In this document: one piece after another, positions 1 to 9,809 of the stretch
How positions within the stretch are numbered: position 1 is the first letter of the stretch
Layout: each line of letters opens with the position of its first letter
Assembly: GCA_022925895.1 (NCBI GenBank)
Contig: JAKSYS010000006.1
Location: forward strand, 124,001-188,000
Length of the DNA: 64,000 bases
Origin: Fragilaria crotonensis
Taxonomy: Eukaryota; Bacillariophyta; Fragilariophyceae; Fragilariales; Fragilariaceae
Direction: 5' to 3'
Translations under genes and position numbers: made by a program
Notes under the pieces: model-generated
What the model was told of the DNA's origin: nothing
Seen by the model: only the letters and a program-made list of their open reading frames with translations
Database searches by the model: none

Positions 1-1349
1 AGATTTCTCGATGTGCAGACCCTTCCCGGATGGCTGAGGTGGACTGGCCTGGCGGTCTGCGACCGGTGTGCAGCAGGGACGTTGGCAACTGGTTTTTTTC
101 TTGGGCGATACCTACTGTATATGACACAGGGAAGCGCAACAATCTATTGTATGTATGCATACAGTTTATTGCAATACATTGTTACCAAGAATTGGTCCAT
201 GCAGCAAGAACAATATATTGTATTGGCGTTTCCAACAATAGCAATATATTGTGATAGTAGTCCTTTTTAATTCCACTCTCAGTACCACCACGTGATTAGG
301 GTCGTGATTATCCGACGAGCGTACATATAACAAAATGAACCCATAGTGAAACTGGATTCTTGTAAAATTCAAATGGGCTAATGGGCAAATTAAATGGGTC
401 ATGTCATGTGGTCATTTGTTCATCATGCACCTGCACCATAAATTCTCACTCCATTTGTTGTCAGTTGAACTGTTCCTTTGTCCAGCATCCTACTTCTCCA
501 CACACTTTTAAGCCTCATGGCTTGAAGAAAATGGTGAAGACCTGATTATTAGTAGTAGTTTCCATTTTGTTTTACTTCTCCATTTTTCACTCTTGTTTCT
601 GGCCTCCTGGTCAGGCATCCAAGACAAAGGCAAACACCAAATGACGCCCTATGAGTAATCAGACAATTGTCAGAATGAGTTTCTCAGCTGCTGGCAGCGG
701 TTTGTTAACCTAAAGCTGGAAGTGGCTGGTGTGTGGAGGAGAATACCAATGATCATGATAATGTCAGTGTCATTGACAACCTTGGTACTGCTGTAGAGTA
801 AATTGACCCTGGGTGGCTTGTGATGATTTATACTTATATTTATACGGCGTAGAGCTTTGTTCTATACGCCAGGGTCCCCTGTATGATACGACAATATGTC
901 ATGCAGCACCTTTGACGTTATGAACGTGGGTTATATACGAATAGTGCTCCTCGTCACCTCGTCGCATACTCAACCGGCAGGCCGTCCGGCCGAGTAAACT
1001 ACCGGTATATTGATGCAGTTGGATTCGCACAACGCACCAAACTCGCTGGAACAAGAGACTGTACCTGTAGCACCTCCTACCTGGTACTACTTCCCTGGTG
1101 CCAGTATAGTCAGTGGATTGACCAAGGACCAAGTGTAGACGCAGAACCATGAGCACGCGACACGTCTCATCAATTGATTCACCAGCACATTTCCTAGTGT
1201 TGAGTGTACTTGCTTAGAGTGCAAAGGCAGTAGCAAGACGCAGGCCACAAGACAAGGAGCCTCACTGGAGTGATTTGTGAATCGACGGAAGTGGGACGTT
1301 ATTCAGGATTGCAGAGAAACACAACGACGGTGGTGAACCAAACAACACC
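1..1349. other. Intergenic, no supported gene
   Basis: The open frames here are short, overlap on both strands and show no recognisable motif or coding-like composition. Around 140-255 the motif CAATATATTG and near variants recur several times, giving a small AT-rich repeated patch. The last 100 bases before 1350 are the presumed promoter and 5' leader of the J-domain gene; no TATA box stands out. Confidence 0.5.
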
Positions 1350-2696
1350 ATGCCGGCTTCTTCGCCCAAGAAAACTCCTGCTTCGTCCGAGGCCATTCTA
1401 AAGTTACTCGCACCCGACGGATATTACACGTATTTAGGAATTGACAAACCGGTTGCGGCCCGACCATTGAGCGCTGATGGTGATACCAATAATGACAATG
1501 ATAACTCATCATCACCATCGGGAGTTGATGAGGAACAAATTAAGAAGAATTACCGCAAATTATCACTTCGTCACCATCCCGATCGTCCAACGGGAGACGC
1601 TGATACCTTTCGCGTCTTGAATCGGGCCCAGAAGGTTTTGCTGAATCCCAAGTTGAGACAACAGTATGACTTGTTGGGAATGGATCTCGATGACGACGAG
1701 GAAGAGACAGACAGTGAACACCCAACTAATGCGGCTCGGAATGCCAACGATGCGGGAGAGGATGGAGACGATGGGAACTCGTCGGGATCGTCATCAATTG
1801 ATAATATCATGTCCCAAATTGCAGCTGCTACCCTCGCCACTATTTTTCAAGTGATGGTACGAACAGGTAAGGAGGTGAATCGATTGCACTCGTTTGCGAT
1901 TCACCGCACTCATCGTTCAAGGTCTACCTCCATCGACTCGTTCAATTGGAAAATGCATTGACAACGGTTTCTTTTGCGCTCATTTTTATAATTCATGCTT
2001 ACACTTCCGCACGCATTTATTTCAAAAGTCATGACCGGGTTTGTGTCAGTGGTTCTGGTTCGATTCCGACTCTTGCTCTATCCCGCCTTGGCCTTTCTCG
2101 TATTTTTTGCCTATCGATTGCACTCCATCGCTTCTTCGGCATCATCATCGACACGGAACAGTGCTAGTGAAGCGGCGTCTCCCCTCCTCATCGGATTGGG
2201 CCTCATTCTCATGCACCGAGGACGAACCGGGGACAACCCATGGAGTTGGGGATTTTGGACTGGTACGTGGTCATTTCTTGTGTTGTTGATGATGATATTC
2301 TTGTAAATCGATATCAAGCGTTCTTGTCTTTGTGCCATCCTCCCTTGCACTCACATTCGGCACGTTGCACCAACACAAAATCATCATACAGGCGAAATCT
2401 TGGTGGTCATCATGTTTACGTACAACTCGTTACAGCAGTATAATTCTCCGTACTTGGCAGTGGGAGTAGCATTGGTGGCATTCTTGCTGACATTGTGGTT
2501 GCGGGGCAATCCCTGGAAGTATGCGACCGCGGTCGCATTGGAGGCATTGTTGGCCCTTTTGGCAGCCTTGGCATTCCCAATCATGGAAATGATTTTGGAA
2601 CAAATTCTGCACGACAAACTACGCCGTGTGGGTGACAAGGTGAGAGCCCATGCCGAACGACTGGAAGCGTATTATCATGCCAACAGCAAAAGGTGA
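1350..2696 (+). CDS. Membrane-anchored J-domain (DnaJ-like) protein, 3 exons
   Basis: Predicted Hsp70 co-chaperone. Exons read as 1350-1866, 2050-2262 and 2392-2696, giving 344 residues; both introns (183 and 129 bp) are GT-AG and phase 1. The acceptor at 2048-2049 was preferred over an in-frame alternative at 2027-2028 because the decayed copy at 7511 has a clear pyrimidine-rich CAG at the same place. The J domain starts near residue 24 (YYTYLGI), carries a 25-residue Asn/Ser-rich insertion between helices I and II, and has the HPD signature at 76-78 (RHHPDRP). An acidic, Ser-rich linker follows, then hydrophobic membrane segments encoded by exons 2 and 3 (for example YPALAFLVFFAYRL and YLAVGVALVAFLLTLWL) and a basic tail. 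The Hsp70 partner and the membrane cannot be told. Two partial copies lie downstream in this window. Confidence 0.85.
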
Positions 2697-2834
2697 AATT
2701 TGGATTATGTTGTGACGTCGAAGTTGAAAATGTAGTACGAATCTCTATTAGGCTGCTCTGAATCTAGAATACAAAAGGGAGTACGACCTATAGCAAAGGG
2801 GGGAGCGAGAGATACAAGAGTTTATACATGGGGT

Positions 2835-3050
2835 CGATATCATTTATGCGTCTGAGGCATGGCTCATGTCGTTGTCGACAGAATGCTTTCATCCCCAAAA
2901 CACCATCGCATGAGGTGAGACCGCCCGAAGGATGACTGGGAAAAGACAGTTTTGCTGCCATCTCAAGCGTCGCTCAGGAATGAAACTCTCGGTCATGAGC
3001 CTCACAAGAAAGGATCGCTTTGGCGTCGTAGTTATTTACGACTTGTTTTC
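2835..3050 (-). pseudogene. Relic of the mitochondrial-carrier-like gene
   Basis: Two pieces of the gene at 8216-9409 are joined here. Bases 2840-2925 resemble its 3' end (8185-8280, including the shared run TCGTTGTCGACAG with one difference) and 2945-3040 resemble its coding stretch at 9200-9310; about 900 bp between them is missing. In the second piece the peptide frame is still readable (KRSFL-RLMTES-IPER, against KRSFLSRLMTESTIPER in the intact gene), which supports that stretch being coding in the intact gene. The relic follows the J-domain gene in the same order and orientation as at 7311-9409, so it came from a segmental DNA duplication. Confidence 0.75.
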
Positions 3051-3427
3051 GGGACGCTGAATTGAAGCTCTTCTTCGTCTTCGTCTTCGTCATCGTCTTG
3101 ATCCACCGAGTCATAGTTGGTGCTTTTCCCGAACCATTGTGAAAAGAATATAATCGGAAAGACAACATTGGCAACCACGAGGGCGCCGACCATGTATAAA
3201 GGCTTCTTCATCAAAGTTAGAATGATTGAAAAGATCACCACCAACCAAACGATGCCCACGAGTAAAATGGCGAATCCGCCACAATTACTTCGTAGTTGCC
3301 GCGTCTCTTCGTTGCCTTCATCTTCGTCTTCATCATGAGGTTCAATCTGAACAGGAGACTGGTCCATCACAACAATTGGAGAGGAAGCAGGCCTGCTGGA
3401 ACCAAGATCGCGAGGATTGCTTGACAT
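3032..3427 (-). CDS. Small two-pass membrane protein, unknown function
   Basis: 131 residues starting MSSNPRDLG; the open frame extends 18 bases further upstream but only to a TTG. A Ser/Pro-rich N-terminus and an acidic patch (PHDEDEDEGNEE) precede two adjacent hydrophobic segments (CGGFAILLVGIVWLVVIFSII and MVGALVVANVVFPIIFF), followed by a strongly acidic tail. The balance of charged flanks and two membrane spans is protein-like, so I take it as real, but I do not recognise a family. Its last codons touch the carrier relic at 3032-3050, so the present C-terminus may have been shaped by that rearrangement. Confidence 0.55.
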   Translation of the reverse strand: MSSNPRDLGSSRPASSPIVVMDQSPVQIEPHDEDEDEGNEETRQLRSNCGGFAILLVGIVWLVVIFSIILTLMKKPLYMVGALVVANVVFPIIFFSQWFGKSTNYDSVDQDDDEDEDEEELQFSVPKTSRK

Positions 3428-3449
3428 GACAATTCTGATTCTCAATCTC

Positions 3450-4211
3450 GGAATCCAAATACCGCGTGCCAGATGTTGCGGATAGCGTGCTGCCGATCTT
3501 ATTCGTCGGCTTGGATTATTATTAACTTTTTTTAGAGTGTCTTTGTACTACTACCGGTAGAGTAGTTCATTTGTATGAAAACTCGGAGTACTCTAAGTAC
3601 CAGCTAACCAGAAAGGAGTACTAGTACTGTATTACTGAATTACTGTAGTACCTCTACCGCTGTACACCGAATACTGGTACCTCTGTCTATCGCTGGGTGC
3701 AGGATATACAGATGTGAACAATATGTATGCTCGGAGTATGCGCGTCCATGTGTTTGCCTTGGGAAGTCCTTCTGCACGACTGGACCATCCGACAAAGTCA
3801 TACTTCGACTTAGAGCCCGTCGCTGGACTAGCCAGTATATCACGCGACAGTGCAAGCGAAGAACACTATAGACAGAAATACTGTCCTTATTGTATGCATA
3901 AGCATAGGGAAGACAGACTCTATTTATGGTTCTTCGTTTATCGCCAATATGTGTATGTAGGTCAGCCTTCCGGAAAAGGGAAATCGTGTCGTTGCCTTGT
4001 GCTTCCAATTCAACCTGACAACATCAGGATCACATCGTAAGGCAACCCACTCACTCAGTACATCTCGGTACCTCGTACACCCTTCATCTGTTGCACACAT
4101 TCAGAGCGAGGCCAACCCTATCAACTCACAAAAGTGCACGCCGACAACGCCTATGTGGATTGAGTTTCCCTCAGAGTAATCGAACTTGTAGCCTAGCCCC
4201 TCACCACAACC
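3450..4211. other. Intergenic with GTAC-type short palindromes
   Basis: No supported gene. 3545-3660 is dense in TACT/AGTA words (ACTACTACCGGTAGAGTAGT, GGAGTACTAGTACTG), the same low-complexity palindromic composition that recurs in most intergenic stretches of the window. Open frames at 3640-4040 overlap on both strands and look like chance. Confidence 0.5.
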
Positions 4212-4796
4212 ATGACACCATCCCTAGAACTGGAGAATGCTGTTGAAATCAAGTACGATGCCTCAAGCTGTGAATACACGGTCATTTGCGCTTGTCGCGA
4301 AGCGCAATATGGCGTCATTCACGCAAATGTCCACCATCCCTACAACCACTGGACGATACTCAGCGTGGTTGTCATTGATGCCATTCAGAATCGAGAAACC
4401 ATGCACACCGATCTCACTGGTCGAATGTCATGTGATCCTTCTACTGTCGCTCCACCTCTGCGATCACCAATGAACCGTCCTTTAAGTCCGCTTCACCAAA
4501 AGGGACGACAATCTGCCCTGGATGCCCACCGATCCTTCTCGAGTTCGGCAATGGCGTCATCCAAGGGACGATCACGGCCGGAACAACAAGGCCGATGGAT
4601 TGCGTCATCATTCCAGAACATAAGCAGCAGTTCGATTACTCCACGAGCATCTGGTCGAACACCACATTTCAGCTTTATGCCAGCCCGAGAGCCATCGTAC
4701 AAATATCATCGTCCCCAACGTATAATTATATTCGATACGGAGGCACTGACCGAAGAACAGGAACTGCAACCCCGGAAACAATCATTTAGGCTATAA
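4212..4796 (+). CDS. Hypothetical 194-residue ORF, uncertain
   Basis: An ATG-initiated frame beginning MTPSLELENAVEIKY, rich in Ser, Arg and Pro, with no domain I recognise. A second frame is also open from about 4481 to 4793 and its peptide (CPGCPPILLEFGNGVIQG) looks at least as protein-like, so the locus may be a decayed gene with a frame break near 4450-4480, or a single exon of a longer gene. It ends where the third copy of the J-gene sequence begins. Keep as a low-confidence model. Confidence 0.3.
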   Translation: MTPSLELENAVEIKYDASSCEYTVICACREAQYGVIHANVHHPYNHWTILSVVVIDAIQNRETMHTDLTGRMSCDPSTVAPPLRSPMNRPLSPLHQKGRQSALDAHRSFSSSAMASSKGRSRPEQQGRWIASSFQNISSSSITPRASGRTPHFSFMPAREPSYKYHRPQRIIIFDTEALTEEQELQPRKQSFRL

Positions 4797-4829
4797 ATGG
4801 AAAGGTAAGTTATCAAAGTCGCACCTGTT

Positions 4830-5195
4830 TATTCCATCCTCCCTTGTAGTCACAAACTGCTGCTGCTGATGGTTACAGACACACAAAGTCATCGTATGGG
4901 CGAAATCTTGGTGCCCCTTGGCAGTGGGAGTGGCAAAGTTGGCATACGTGCTGACATTGTGGTAGCGGGGGTAATCTCCAATTGAGGCGATGCTGGCCCT
5001 TTTGACAGCCCTTGCATTCCCAATCATGGAAATGATTTGTAACAAATTCTACATGACAAAATTGCCCCGCGTGGGTGACAAGGTAAGAAAGAGCCAATGC
5101 GAAACGACTACTACGTAGAAGCGTATGATCATGCCGACAGCAAAAAGTGAAATTTGGAATATGTTACGTTGACGTTGAAAATGTAGTACAAGTCT
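4830..5195 (+). pseudogene. Third, partial copy of the J-gene last exon
   Basis: Clearly related to 2332-2740 (end of intron 2, exon 3 and 3' flank) of the J-domain gene: shared runs include GGCGAAATCTTGGTG, GCTGACATTGTGGT, CATTCCCAATCATGGAAATGAT and the 3' flank GTGAAATTTGGA-TATGTT. About 40 bases of exon 3 are lost after the shared start, and in-frame stops and indels follow, so it is not coding. It lies just upstream of the flavoprotein gene at 5490. Confidence 0.8.
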
Positions 5196-5489
5196 CGACG
5201 GTAGTAACCCTAGATTACGATTGGAATTATCTTTCGAGCGATGGATTGAAGGGTCAATAGATGGGTTCCAATGATCAGTATTGGCAATTGGCCCACAGTT
5301 GGCTTGGCCTCCGAGTACTTTCACTGCCGGTACAATAGTAGGTCATACGTACTCCCTTGTGAATGTCATACCACAAACTATCGGTAGGTGCGACCGGTAC
5401 TAGTAGTCAGTAGTCAGTATCGTCAATGATACACCTATAGCGAAGACCGAGCTCAAACAATCGCAATTGTGGGTCGACATAATCCTCCG

Positions 5490-7265
5490 ATGATGAATCA
5501 TCTTCTCATCTTGTTGTGTCTCCAACTGCCGCCGTTGTTTCAATGTTTAGTCCTTTCATCCCGCGTAGGAAAGCGTCGATTCCTCTCTAGAACACTCAGT
5601 CTGTCTTCCATCGCCGACGACTTTGATGGCACGGAACAGCAACATCCTTCGAACTCTAGTACAGATTCAACCAACAAACAAAAAAAGGTCGTCGTAGTTG
5701 GAGCTGGTTGGGGGGGTCTCTCGGCTGCGCATGCCTTGTCGAAGGAACCAAATATCGACGTCACTGTCATTGAGGCATCGCCTCGTGTCGGCGGATTGGT
5801 CCGAGATGGCTATACCACGATATCAGGAACACGTCCCGCAGAGGCAGGTCAACATGGATTTTGGAACAATTATCACAACATTTTTCGATTGCTCCGTGAG
5901 GAAATCCCAGATTTGGGAATGGCGCAACAGTCGACAATGACAGCAGCCCTGACCGAGTACGCTGAGCAGGGACAGTACTCCCCGCGAGGCCTCGAGGCTG
6001 TCTGGCCCGTATATCAACAGCAACAACCCCAACTTCCCACCGGACTGGCTCAAGCCGCATACACTAGATTCCTCAATCTCAGTCTCTGGGATCGTTGCAC
6101 GGCAGTTCCACTGGTTTTGGCATTTTCAGAATTTGACGATTCGCCGGCGGCATGGGAACGGTACGATCCAATTTCATTTCGAGATTTGTGCGTCAAGTTG
6201 GGAGTGTCCCGGCGATGCTACGAGGAAGCCTTTGAACCCATGATCTTGACGGGACTCTTTGCGCCCGGTGCACAATGCAGTGCCGCCGCGGCATTGGGCA
6301 TGGCGTATTTTTTCGTCCTGCAAAGTCAGTCGGCCTTTGACGTACGGTGGTGTCGCGGGAATATTGGCGATGTTATCTTTGATCCATGGGTCAAGAGCAT
6401 GGTGGACAGGGGAGTTAATTTCCAAACATCAACCTATGTGACGGGGTTTGAGATGCACAATGACAAGAAGATATCCAGTGTTCAATGTAAACTTGCAAAC
6501 GGTAGAACTATCGACTTGGAAGCAGATGACGTTGTGTTTGCCGTTGGCGCCAAGGCCTTGAATGCAATTGTATCTAACAGTCCAGAACTCTCCAAGTATT
6601 CCGAATTTAGGCGCTTCGCCAACCTTCGAGGAACAAGCGTCTTGGCGACTCGCATCTTTCTGAACACGAATGTCAAAGTCCCCTACTCAGCAAACGCTTG
6701 TTGGGGATTTGATCCAGGCGTGGGCATGACCCTCTTCGACATCAAGGCGCTGCACGGTCCGAATGCAAAAACTGTGGAGGGTGCAGTGGGATCCGTTCTG
6801 GAAGTCGATTACTATCATGCTTCGAACCTTCTCATCATGAATGACGACGACCTTGTGGCCAAGGTCAAGAAAGACCTGGATACCATCCTCGGCCCCACGT
6901 GTCAATCTGCCACGGTGGTGGATGCCGCTGTGGTGCGTCTCCCCAACGCGGTCAACTGGTACTATCCAGGGTCCTACAAGGACATGCCGGATGTTCAGTC
7001 AACGTCAATTTCCAATCTCTTTTTTGCGGGGGATATTGTTCGCACCCGTCATGGATCGTGGTCGCAGGAAAAGGCCTTCGTAACTGGTAGGGAAGCATGC
7101 AATCGAGTTTTGGGTCGAAAAGTTGACTATGGTGTTTTGCCCATGTCGGCCGATGAACCTCATGTGGCATTCGGTAAAACATGTGTGGCTCTAATTCGAA
7201 AGCTATTGAGTAGTGGTGAAGGCGACCACAAAAAGGGACCGTCGCTGGTCGATTTCTTATGGTGA
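5490..7265 (+). CDS. FAD-dependent carotene-desaturase-like oxidoreductase, plastid-type
   Basis: 591 residues from the tandem ATG at 5490; the frame upstream reaches only a GTG. The N-terminus (MMNHLLILLCLQLPPLFQCLVLSS) is a signal-peptide-like hydrophobic run followed by Arg/Ser-rich sequence, as in presequences for a secondary plastid. The FAD dinucleotide-binding loop is VVVVGAGWGGLSAAHALS near residue 70, followed by VTVIEASPRVGG, which fits the ADP-ribose-binding strand. The C-terminal FAD contact is NLFFAGDIVRTRHGSWSQEKAFVTGREA. This order is that of the amine-oxidase/phytoene and zeta-carotene desaturase superfamily. Substrate is not readable; a role in carotenoid or another isoprenoid desaturation is inferred from the family only. 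A decayed copy lies at 11885-12372. Confidence 0.8.
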   Translation: MMNHLLILLCLQLPPLFQCLVLSSRVGKRRFLSRTLSLSSIADDFDGTEQQHPSNSSTDSTNKQKKVVVVGAGWGGLSAAHALSKEPNIDVTVIEASPRVGGLVRDGYTTISGTRPAEAGQHGFWNNYHNIFRLLREEIPDLGMAQQSTMTAALTEYAEQGQYSPRGLEAVWPVYQQQQPQLPTGLAQAAYTRFLNLSLWDRCTAVPLVLAFSEFDDSPAAWERYDPISFRDLCVKLGVSRRCYEEAFEPMILTGLFAPGAQCSAAAALGMAYFFVLQSQSAFDVRWCRGNIGDVIFDPWVKSMVDRGVNFQTSTYVTGFEMHNDKKISSVQCKLANGRTIDLEADDVVFAVGAKALNAIVSNSPELSKYSEFRRFANLRGTSVLATRIFLNTNVKVPYSANACWGFDPGVGMTLFDIKALHGPNAKTVEGAVGSVLEVDYYHASNLLIMNDDDLVAKVKKDLDTILGPTCQSATVVDAAVVRLPNAVNWYYPGSYKDMPDVQSTSISNLFFAGDIVRTRHGSWSQEKAFVTGREACNRVLGRKVDYGVLPMSADEPHVAFGKTCVALIRKLLSSGEGDHKKGPSLVDFLW

Positions 7266-7310
7266 ACGTCAGCCCATGGGATTGGTGCTCGAAGCGTTTG
7301 TTGAAAGAGC

Positions 7311-8150
7311 ATCCGTCATGTCCCAAATTGCAGCTGCTAGCCTCGCCACTATCTTTCACGTGATGGTCTGAACAGGTAAGGGGACTCGGTTGCACCTTTT
7401 CGCAATTCCGATACTGTACTCAGCGATCGTGACCCACCTCCATAGACTGGTTTGATGGAAGAAAAGCTCATTTACGGTCATACGTTGGCACTCAAACATT
7501 TTCACACGTCTTGACGGTTTTCTTTTTCAGTGACTCTGGTTCGATTCCGACTCGTCCACTATCCCGCCTTGGCCTTTCTTTTTTTGGGCTATCGATTGCA
7601 CTCCATCTTCGGCATCATCATCGGCAACATCGGCATGCAACGAGGACGAACCGCGGCGACCCAAATGAGTTGGAGAATTTGGATAGGTACATAGTCACCT
7701 CTTGTGTTGATGATGATATTCGTAATCGACATCAAGCTTTGTTGTGTTGGCGCCATATACTCATTCACACGGCAGGTCAAGCAAACACCAACACCAAACT
7801 CTTGGCGGTAATAATGTTCACCTACAACTAGTTACAGCACTTTAATTTTCCCTACGTGGCATAGGGTGTGGTAGCCTTGACATTCGTGCTTACATTGTGG
7901 TTGCGGGGCAATCCCCAATCCCTGGAAATATGCGACCAGGGACCCCTTGTAGGCGATGCTGGCCCTTTTCGCAGCCATTGCATTTCCAATCATGGAAATG
8001 ATATTGGAAAAACTTTGCATGATAAATTGCGCCGCGTGGGTGCGTGAGTGTGGCCAATGCCGAACGACTGGCAGCGTATAATTATTATGTCAAAACCAAA
8101 TAGCGAATTTTGGAATATGCTTTATTTTGAAGTTGACATTGTAGTACAAT
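7311..8150 (+). pseudogene. Decayed copy of the J-domain gene (3' two thirds)
   Basis: Sequence from the end of exon 1 (CCCAAATTGCAGCTGCTA at 7322, as at 1813) through intron 1 (donor CAGGTAAGG), exon 2 (GGTTCGATTCCGACTC), intron 2 and exon 3 (CATTGTGGTTGCGGGGCAATCCC) can be followed. Introns are kept, so this is a DNA duplication and not a retrocopy. A stop replaces an Arg codon just before the first donor (GTCTGA for GTACGA) and exon 3 has indels and stops. The J domain itself is absent. Confidence 0.85.
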
Positions 8151-8215
8151 GCTCTATAAGCTACGGATCTCTAGAATACAACTGGTCCATATCATGCATG
8201 AGTCTGAGGCGTTGC

Positions 8216-9409
8216 TCATGCCGTTGTCGACAGGATGCTTTCATATCCCCAAAACAGCATCGCATGCGATGGGATAGCCCGAAGCATCACAGGGAGAAGA
8301 GCTGGGCCCATCCCATGCATCATTGAGTATGATAAGCCTCGATAGGCAGCTCCAGCAATTCCACCCGATATCAATATCGCGGCTGCGCTCGTCTTTGTCG
8401 CGATTGTCGTTTCGCATTGTTGTGGGGCACGACTGAGTGCCTGTTTCATGGTCTCATATGTTCCAAAGTAGACCATTGCTCCAGCAATTTCTCTAGACAA
8501 TATTTGACGCGCTGCTTGGTTATCTGATTGGATGAAGAGAAGGGATGGCTTGGTGATGGTATTGCCAAGGAATCCTCGCGCAGCGATGCGAAAATGTGGT
8601 AATTGCGTTTCGCAGTATACAATGGTGGCGCGAGCGGCCCCCGCTGCGGCAGAGGAAACAATGCCGTGGCACACGTCGTGATGATCGACAAAGCCTTCTT
8701 CCGACGATGCCTGCCGGCTGGTCATTCCATACTTGACGCCAAATAAGACCGATGTAGTTCCTGCCGCCACGACGATGCGACCCAATCGTTTGTGATTTCG
8801 AGCGATCGTTTCGTGTTCTTCCAATAGATGATGATGTTGATGATGGTGTTGTTGATGCCATTGCAATGATAACAAGGTTCCATTGCCGTTGGTTGTGTTG
8901 GACATCATTGGCGTGTCAAACTTGTTGTACACCGTGTGTAGTTTGGTGGTACTAAATGCCGCTGGGAAGGGTGTTTGATGTCGACGACCGAGCAACACCT
9001 CCGATCCGCCACCAGCAAAGGCGGATGCCATGAGAATCTGCGGCACGGAAGGGCCTTTACTTAGGACGAGTGCAGGTGCTTCATATGGAACAAAAGACTC
9101 ATAAGTATCGGCGTCCCATTGATCCGGAGTTCGTTGTGGTACAGGAAGAAGATGAATGTTGCCTTGCATCGGCCTGCGCGATTTCACAGCTAAGATGGCG
9201 CCATTCGCAAAGTCTCGTTTTTGCTGCCGTCTGATGTGTCGCTCAGGAATGGTACTCTCGGTCATGAGCCTCGAAAGGAAGGATCGCTTTTGCGTAGTTG
9301 TTGACGACTCCATGCTTGAATCGTTCGCGTCTTGTTTTGTGGGGTCACGAAGTGGAAAGAGAAACCGTGATGCCAAAGAAAATGCATGTGGAATCGAATG
9401 CCGTGTCAT
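8216..9409 (-). CDS. Divergent mitochondrial-carrier-like membrane protein
   Basis: The frame is open from 9808, but only a GTG is found there and the distal part overlaps a dispersed repeat (9661-9689). I favour the ATG at 9409 (MTRHSIPHAFSLASRFLFPLR, an Arg/Ser-rich presequence-like start; 397 residues); 9772, 9313 and 9169 are alternatives. Carrier-type repeats are suggested by ASAFAGGGSEVL, IVSSAAAGAARATIVYCETQL and ILISGGIAGAAYRGLSYSMM, and the end MLRAIPSHAMLFWGYESIL matches the last carrier helix (R-x-x-P-x-x-A-x-x-F-x-x-YE). The PxDxxK/R signatures expected in mitochondrial carriers are not visible, so transport and substrate are uncertain. A His-rich run (WHQQHHHQHHHLLEEH) lies between the first and second repeats. 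Its relic is at 2835-3050. Confidence 0.6.
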   Translation of the reverse strand: MTRHSIPHAFSLASRFLFPLRDPTKQDANDSSMESSTTTQKRSFLSRLMTESTIPERHIRRQQKRDFANGAILAVKSRRPMQGNIHLLPVPQRTPDQWDADTYESFVPYEAPALVLSKGPSVPQILMASAFAGGGSEVLLGRRHQTPFPAAFSTTKLHTVYNKFDTPMMSNTTNGNGTLLSLQWHQQHHHQHHHLLEEHETIARNHKRLGRIVVAAGTTSVLFGVKYGMTSRQASSEEGFVDHHDVCHGIVSSAAAGAARATIVYCETQLPHFRIAARGFLGNTITKPSLLFIQSDNQAARQILSREIAGAMVYFGTYETMKQALSRAPQQCETTIATKTSAAAILISGGIAGAAYRGLSYSMMHGMGPALLPVMLRAIPSHAMLFWGYESILSTTA

Positions 9410-9660
9410 GACGTTAGAGTTCACGTTCTCATTGGACGGATCTTCGCACGTCTTGACACCAAGATTGCACTCGGACGAAAATTCACCTTCGGTAGTGCCA
9501 ACATCACGTTTTCGAGTTCCTGGGACAAGCGAGATTCGTGCATTCAGTTTGAATACATGTTCGCTTAGGACACGTGCTCTCGCATGAAAGTGCAAGGCAG
9601 CTGGTTTCTCAAAGGCAGAATGCGTCACGGTCGGGATCCGATTAACTGGCACTCTACGAC

Positions 9661-9689
9661 CTCCAGTGCGCCGGTTTCCGTGCACCGGG
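9661..9689 (+). repeat. Dispersed inverted repeat, copy 1
   Basis: Matches the reverse complement of 11353-11381 at 28 of 29 positions (core CGGTTTCCGTGCACCGGG), with weaker similarity continuing for about 75 bases (AATTTTTT, then TGGTACAAA). It is probably part of an old transposon. It lies within the upstream open extension of the carrier-like gene, which argues against that extension being real coding sequence. Confidence 0.7.
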
Positions 9690-9809
9690 TGAAGGAACGT
9701 CCGCGCCAGAATTTTTTGTCGGGGGAATGCGTGCGTCCTGGTACAAACTGTACGTCTTGTCCGTTGCTCCATGAGCACAGCCCCGACTGTATCATAGGAA
9801 GTTGCCACT

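Noticed and set aside
899-1156. 85-codon minus-strand ORF
   Set aside because: Low-quality frame without motif or neighbour support.
9410-9808. N-terminal extension of the carrier-like protein to residue 530
   Set aside because: It has no ATG at its start, and crosses the dispersed repeat at 9661-9689; kept only as an alternative.
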